Shown: one piece after another, positions 59,750 to 64,000 of the stretch
Numbering within the stretch: the first letter of the stretch is position 1
Layout: each line of letters begins with the position of its first letter
Assembly (NCBI GenBank): GCA_002897115.2
Contig: BCIH01000007.1
Location: 483,416-547,415 of the forward strand
Length of the DNA: 64,000 nucleotides
Origin: Prototheca cutis
Lineage: Eukaryota > Chlorophyta > Trebouxiophyceae > Chlorellales > Chlorellaceae
Direction: 5' to 3'
Program-made: the position numbers and the translations under genes
Notes under the pieces: generated by a model
What the model saw: only the letters and a program-made list of their open reading frames with translations
The model's database searches: none
What the model was told of the DNA's origin: nothing

Positions 59750-61191
59750 TGTTTGATGTCAAAGTGCATGATCCCGCTGGCAGCGCTAGCAGGCATGCAT
59801 GCATCAGGTCCGCCATGCACATCGGATTCAACCAAAGTGAAGGTCGTGGGCGATGTCCAAGGCGATGCAGTGCATGTGCACTCGGGCAGCAAGACTCGGC
59901 GACGGCGCAGCCACCGCCCCTTTACCAGCAAGCATCGGCACCGTTCCCTGACAACACCGTCATTGCCAGGCGTGCAAACCCTTCCCTCCAAAACACACAC
60001 ACACACACACACACACACCGTCTGTTGCTTGGGCAGTGCGTCTGTCCAGTCCAGGGACACATACACGCCCTGTCCGCTCTTCAGATACGCCCGCAGCGCT
60101 TCAGCGGCGCTCCGTGTGACGAAACTGGCTGGCACTGGGGTTCTCGGGCCAGGGAGGATACATGATCTCGTAGGAAAAACGAAGCAGATACCAGAAAGGA
60201 ACCGGCTCAAGGCGGTGCGGGGGCGCCCCATGCCCCGGAGGCTCCCCTTCCACCCTAACCCACTGCCCATCTACCACCTCGCCAAATCGACTCACGCACC
60301 GCTGCCCGCCCTCCCCTCACCTCCCAAACCCCCACGCAAAAACACCCACCAGTGATGTTTGAAAGGAACAGGTGCTCCTCCTCGTCGTTGTCATCTGCGG
60401 CCTCCATCGTGGTCAGTCGGTCCTCATAGTTGGCCACCAGCACTGCCCTGGCGCCTGCCTGCTGCGCATTCCAGACCTTTTCGGCAAACTTGCATGGCTC
60501 GCTGCCGGGTCCAATCGGGCCGCGGTCCACTAGCAGGATGATGTTCTCCCGCTCAGACCGGAAATCCACACGCGGTGTCGCCTTCTGCGATGTGCAGCTC
60601 ACGGTGGGTGGGGTGGTAAAGGGGGAAGCAACACAGACAACCAGCAGGTGTACCACCCGGCCATGGAGAAATGCTTCCCAGCTTTGTGTCCTGCCCCGTC
60701 GCCCGCACGTCGTAGCGCTGGCAGGCGTATTTGCAGGCTGGGGAGCAGGTTGCATCCCTGCCGTACTCCTTGTCCACGTAGACCAATTTTCCCCTGCACA
60801 TTGGGTCAAACATTCGGCAGACAGGTGAGTGACGGTGGTACCCAGAGGGTTCCCCCCCAGCCCAGGAGCAGGGATCCTGGCGCTGCACCACGCACATGAG
60901 TTTTCCTCCGTATCTTGGGGCCCCAAAGTTGGCAAGGGCCATGTCGAATCCCTTTGGGTACTTGGACTTGGCAGTGGAAGGGAAAGTGATCTGCGCAGGA
61001 CGGGGGACCCCGACTGCTGCTCAACCCAGTTTCGCGCGGCATGGGTGGTACAACATGTGCATGCAAAGACCACTAATCACCTTGAGTCCGCCCTTCTCCA
61101 CATTGAAGAGGCACGTGGCACACTGCGCCATTGACAGGAACAGGAGGGCCACGGCCAGGTTTCCCCCGGCTCCGGAGCCCCTCGCCGACAT
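56800..61191 (-). CDS. VSR: Vacuolar sorting receptor (BP-80/VSR family)
   Basis: This is a type I receptor that sorts soluble cargo to the vacuole. Confident exons, leftward: 61191-61081, 60990 onward, an exon ending 60350, 60134-60019, 59580-59485, 59300-58986, 58721-58581, 58468-58343, 58198-57944, one ending 57374, 57248-57145 and 56934-56800. After a signal peptide (LAVALLFLSMAQCATC) come the PA domain (KFAEKVWNAQQAGARAVLVA), WEFWTNSNDQCGALCD, GRYCAPDPDGDMWEGYSG, the thioredoxin-like ILPTIRINGAQYRGKL and EGF-like repeats (DVNECLSLASLEPECTCPRC, NGGCWQ). The membrane segment starts AMVATIVLGVAVALCLGGV, and the cytosolic tail carries the sorting motif in RAIMAEYMPLDQD. Two junctions are unresolved: the end of the PA exon 2, and the EGF join across a 59-base C run. 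Identity is firm; the model needs transcripts. Confidence 0.88.
57873..57931. repeat. C59 homopolymer in a VSR intron
   Basis: There are fifty-nine consecutive C residues on the plus strand (G on the coding strand), ending 12 bases downstream of the donor of the preceding VSR exon. It is one of the two longest homopolymers in the window; the length is likely inexact. Confidence 0.9.
58730..58777. repeat. T30-G18 compound homopolymer in a VSR intron
   Basis: A T run of about 30 is followed at once by about 18 G, immediately upstream (in gene sense) of the ACATTTGCAGCC exon. On the coding strand it reads C then A before the acceptor. Confidence 0.85.
59685..59748. repeat. Interrupted G62 tract in a VSR intron
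   Basis: There are 18 G, then TC, then 44 G. The tract lies between two VSR exons (C on the coding strand). It can form multiple G-quadruplexes on the plus strand. Confidence 0.9.
59994..60018. repeat. (CA)n microsatellite next to a VSR exon
   Basis: A CA repeat (GT on the coding strand) starts right at the splice donor of the 60134-60019 exon, so the donor itself is part of the GT repeat. Confidence 0.8.
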
Positions 61192-63275
61192 GGTGTCACG
61201 TTCTGGCACGCCAACTCTACATGAACATGCCCCTAGCACATTTTCAGAGCTGTGCAATGCTTTTTAGATGCTGGGTGTCGAGCAGGGGCCGTGGGGGTTT
61301 AGCGGAACACGGGAACACCCGTTCAATCGCTGCTTCCGAGCCCCCGTGGGCCATCACTGCAGGGGGACTGAAATCCTGCACTCGCCTGTACCCACGGCTA
61401 TGACGACTATGACGAGTAACAAGACGACGATGCATTCGATTAGCAAGCATATTCATGCACAGAGTTTGACACCATGGGCTCCACCCCGGCCACTGCAGCG
61501 CTAGGGGCTGTGCACAGCGACCNGCTGCACCCTTGAGTCCCCCTGGGAGGCGGCCATCGTGCGGCAGGCATGGGATCTTTTGCACAAGAAGGACGGGTCT
61601 TCTCAGTAGGATGCCCCGGCCATGTTCCAAGTTTGGCTGCCAGGGTGAAAAGAATGGGTGGCCGGAAGCCACCGAGTTGCGCGGAGCAAGGCAGCTGTTG
61701 GAATCATTTGCCACAAATGTTGTAGACAAGCATGTTGCAGTCGTAGCAACAGTACGAAGGGCATGGCAACGGAGGTTCCGGGCAGGACAGCGAAAGAAAG
61801 ACCCCGGGAAAGATTGGAAAGACCCAGTGCAAGAATCATGTAAACTATGGCATGGCCCAGGCGGCCAGCCAGCGTCCAGGTGCACGGGTCCGGCCTGGCC
61901 ATGGCGAGCAGCGCAGGATGCGCGTGTTTTGCCGCCATGAGCCTTTCAGCATTGAAGCTGGTCAGGCTGGGGAGCGGGAATCGACGCCCGGACAGAGTGG
62001 AAACACATGGGAAAGAACACACCCACACCCACACGGGATGCAATGGGGTGAAGGGATGTGTGATCCCACAAGGACCGAGTGCACGGCTGCTGGGCAAACC
62101 AACTGCAGGCCGCTATCCCGAACACAACTCGCTGGGATCAAGGGGGGTGAACGAGCGAGGTGACAGTCCATCAATGGGTACCAACCTGGCGAAAAAAAAA
62201 GCATGTTGGCCTCCAGGCCTGGTCTTGGGCACCAGGCTGTCGGGCCTTCAGGGCAAGAGAGTCGGCATTGAAAAGGTCTGCTACTACTGGCAGGAGCCCA
62301 GTACGTTGGGGGGGGGGGGGGGGGGTGGCGTATGCATGCGTTCTTTTTTGCCGGTTTTTTTTTGGGGGGGGGGGGGGGGCACGCCCTAGCCTATTGCTTG
62401 CTTGCATGGATTCCCGCCGNNNNNNNNNNNNNNNNNNNNNNNNNNNNNNNGGGGGGGGGGGGGCCGCGGGAGTGGGAAGATGCAGATGCCGAGGTGAGCA
62501 CCCCAGCACCTGAGTGGCAGCATTTGTAGTAGCAAAGGGCAAGAGTTGCCAGGTGGTAGTGCCGCCTGGCCCTTCTTTCGGGCCGGGCATGTGCAGAACT
62601 GCAGACACATTGGATTGGGAGCACAGCAAAACCCCAGAAGGACCAAAACATCCGTCATGCATTCGAAGTGTAGGAATGATCGATCGTTCAATGAAGGAGC
62701 TGGCGAGGGATGCGCCAGGGGCTACGTTTTTCTTTTGGAAAGGAGGNAAAATTGCAAGACGATGCATGTTTCGATGGCGGCGCGGCTGGCACCAGCCAGC
62801 AGGAGCCACAGGCAGAGCCCAGGTGCCTGCCGGCAAGCCACAGCGTAGGGCCGACGTGCTGCAGGCTGGAGAGGGTCCGTCCCGCAGCACAAGGTTGAAA
62901 AAAAGGGAGGAAAGAACGGACGGGCTGCCATCCAACAAAGGGCGCTTTGGCTGCGTCGGCGTGGCCGGGCATGCCGGATGGCGGGCAAGGCAAACATCGC
63001 TGTGCAGAAGGGGAGGCGATGGGGAGGTGGTTGAACGGGGCCACCTCTGTAGTCTGGCGACGGTGGCACCGTCATCAGGGATGGCATCTGTTGGAAAAAA
63101 GAGACCCGGGGAAGGAGGAAGGAGGCCCCAGGGTTTGCTGAGGAGGCATCAGAGCAACTGGTCTTCCGGCATGTCTGTCTCTCATGCCAGCTCGCGATAC
63201 GGCTTGTTAGAATGGCTTGCTTGCCGCAAGGGCAAGCCGCGGCTGGACAGCACCACCGGCTGTGCACACAACAAA
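61192..63275. other. 2.1-kb region without a recognised gene; G runs and sequence gap
   Basis: No conserved ORF is seen on either strand. The region holds a G run at about 62308-62325, a second at 62364-62379, a gap of 31 N (62420-62450) and a third G run at 62451-62463. The gap may hide more homopolymer rather than a gene. It should contain the VSR promoter and the 3' UTR of the RNA-binding protein gene. Confidence 0.5.
62420..62450. other. Assembly gap (31 N) flanked by G runs
   Basis: This is the only long N run. It is bordered by G homopolymer on the right and lies 41 bases from another on the left, which suggests that the assembly failed at a G-rich tract. Confidence 0.9.
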
Positions 63276-64000
63276 TCAGTGGAAGAACAGAGGTGGGTTG
63301 GTCACCAGCGAACGGTCCCAGCCGGCACCCTGGCCAGGCATCATGTGCACCATGCCGGCGTCTCCGGCTCCGACGCCCAGGCTGGCCCCCAGCATGGCGG
63401 CCTGGCTGCCTGCCAGGGCCACAGGCACTGCAGATGTCACGGTCTGTGCCTGTGTGTGCACCTCCCCTGACACCTGCCCCAGCGTCGCGGGGGCATAGGG
63501 ATGGTGTCGTGGCGCGGAGCGCGCCGGCGCCGCGACAGCTGGCACCCCCGGCAGACCCAGTGGCGCCATGCCGCCGATGCCCATGGGCTGCCCCGCCAGC
63601 CCTGGAACAGTCAGCAGGCGTGGCGGCATGCCCAGCGATGCAGCGGGAATGGCCCCCCCCGTGGGCAGCGCCCCGCCACCTGTCCCGCCCCCCGCCAGTT
63701 GCAGCATGTGCGCCAGGCCCATGCCTGATGCCAGCAACAGGTGGTTGTGCAGTCCTGACGGCGGCAGGCTCGGGTGTCGGCCCCACGAGCACTTGACCAC
63801 CTTGGACCCCAGCATCTGGCCATGTTTGTGATGGGATGTCATGCTGAATTCGCTGCTGGGTGGTTGTGGAGTCGCGTCTGGTGCAGTCCGTGTGCATGCG
63901 CCCACATTGCTTGCTTCATGCCTACAACCACGACGGCATGCACCACGACAGCAACACCTTCAGCGCACCTTTCCATTCATGCCGAGGATGGCTTGGACAG
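63276..64000 (-). CDS. RRM RNA-binding protein, RBP45/UBP1/TIA-1-like (3' part only)
   Basis: The gene enters from the right edge on the reverse strand, so its 5' end is missing. Two exons are visible: one reaching the window edge and ending at 63969 (AVQAILGMNGK), and one from 63815 to the stop at 63276. The join reads AVQAILGMNGKMLGSKVVKC then SWGR, the end of an RRM as found in the third RRM of plant RBP45/RBP47/UBP1 and animal TIA-1. The remaining 170 residues are Gly/Ala/Pro/Met-rich low complexity, as in those proteins, ending NPPLFFH. They bind U-rich RNA and affect splicing, stability or stress granules. A further intron in the tail cannot be excluded (a GGCCAG|GGTGCC site exists). 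Confidence 0.78.

Overview
The window is nuclear DNA from a eukaryote, most likely a green alga (Chlorophyta, possibly trebouxiophyte-like). It is GC-rich and gene-dense, with about 26 protein genes in 64 kb. Nearly all are split by short introns of roughly 80-350 bases. The green-lineage assignment rests on the gene set: a plant-type TDY MAP kinase, a BP-80-type vacuolar sorting receptor, a plant-type endosulfine (FDSADW), a TGD3-like plastid lipid-transport ATPase, plastid-type RimM and RlmN, and an ankyrin-RCC1 protein like those of plants. I name no species. No organelle, viral, CRISPR or transposon sequence was recognised.

Layout. 0-9.2 kb, all forward: a mitochondrial ABC half-transporter (ATM1/ABCB7, 5' end outside the window), two tandem paralogues of an unrecognised coiled-coil family, and a secreted SIMPL-domain protein. 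9.6-13.3 kb, reverse: PEX6. 13.3-15.4 kb: no gene seen. 15.4-21.1 kb, forward: a USP10/UBP24-type deubiquitinase and the RNase P/MRP subunit RPP30. 21.4-26 kb, reverse: an RNF10-like protein with a decayed RING and a small endosulfine. 27-29.7 kb: the MAP kinase. 30.3-34.7 kb, reverse: V-ATPase subunit D, RNase H2 subunit C and RRP7. 35-43.5 kb: RimM (+), a SYP2-type syntaxin (-) and a very large ankyrin-RCC1 protein (+). 44.3-50.4 kb: a nicotinamidase-like hydrolase with a signal peptide (+), a NELF-A-like protein (-) and RlmN (-). 50.9-56.5 kb: TGD3-like ATPase (+), DJ-1 (+), NOP10 (-) and a GT31 glycosyltransferase (+). 56.8-61.2 kb: the vacuolar sorting receptor (-). 61.2-63.3 kb: no gene. 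The right edge carries the 3' end of an RBP45/UBP1-like RNA-binding protein (-).

As usual in a eukaryote, neighbours are not operons. Several themes recur: RNA and ribosome maturation (RPP30, RNASEH2C, RRP7, RimM, RlmN, NOP10), endomembrane traffic (syntaxin, vacuolar sorting receptor, V-ATPase, GT31) and organelle maintenance (ATM1, PEX6, TGD3). RRP7/RimM and RlmN/TGD3 are close head-to-head pairs.

The points most worth checking are the NELF-A homologue, four introns that fit only as GC-AG (three starting GCACG), the tandem coiled-coil family, and the RNF10 protein that has lost about three zinc ligands. Exon borders were set by eye from GT/GC-AG sites, reading phase and remembered family sequences. 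Single N bases (dense at 49-57 kb) and long homopolymers limit precision.
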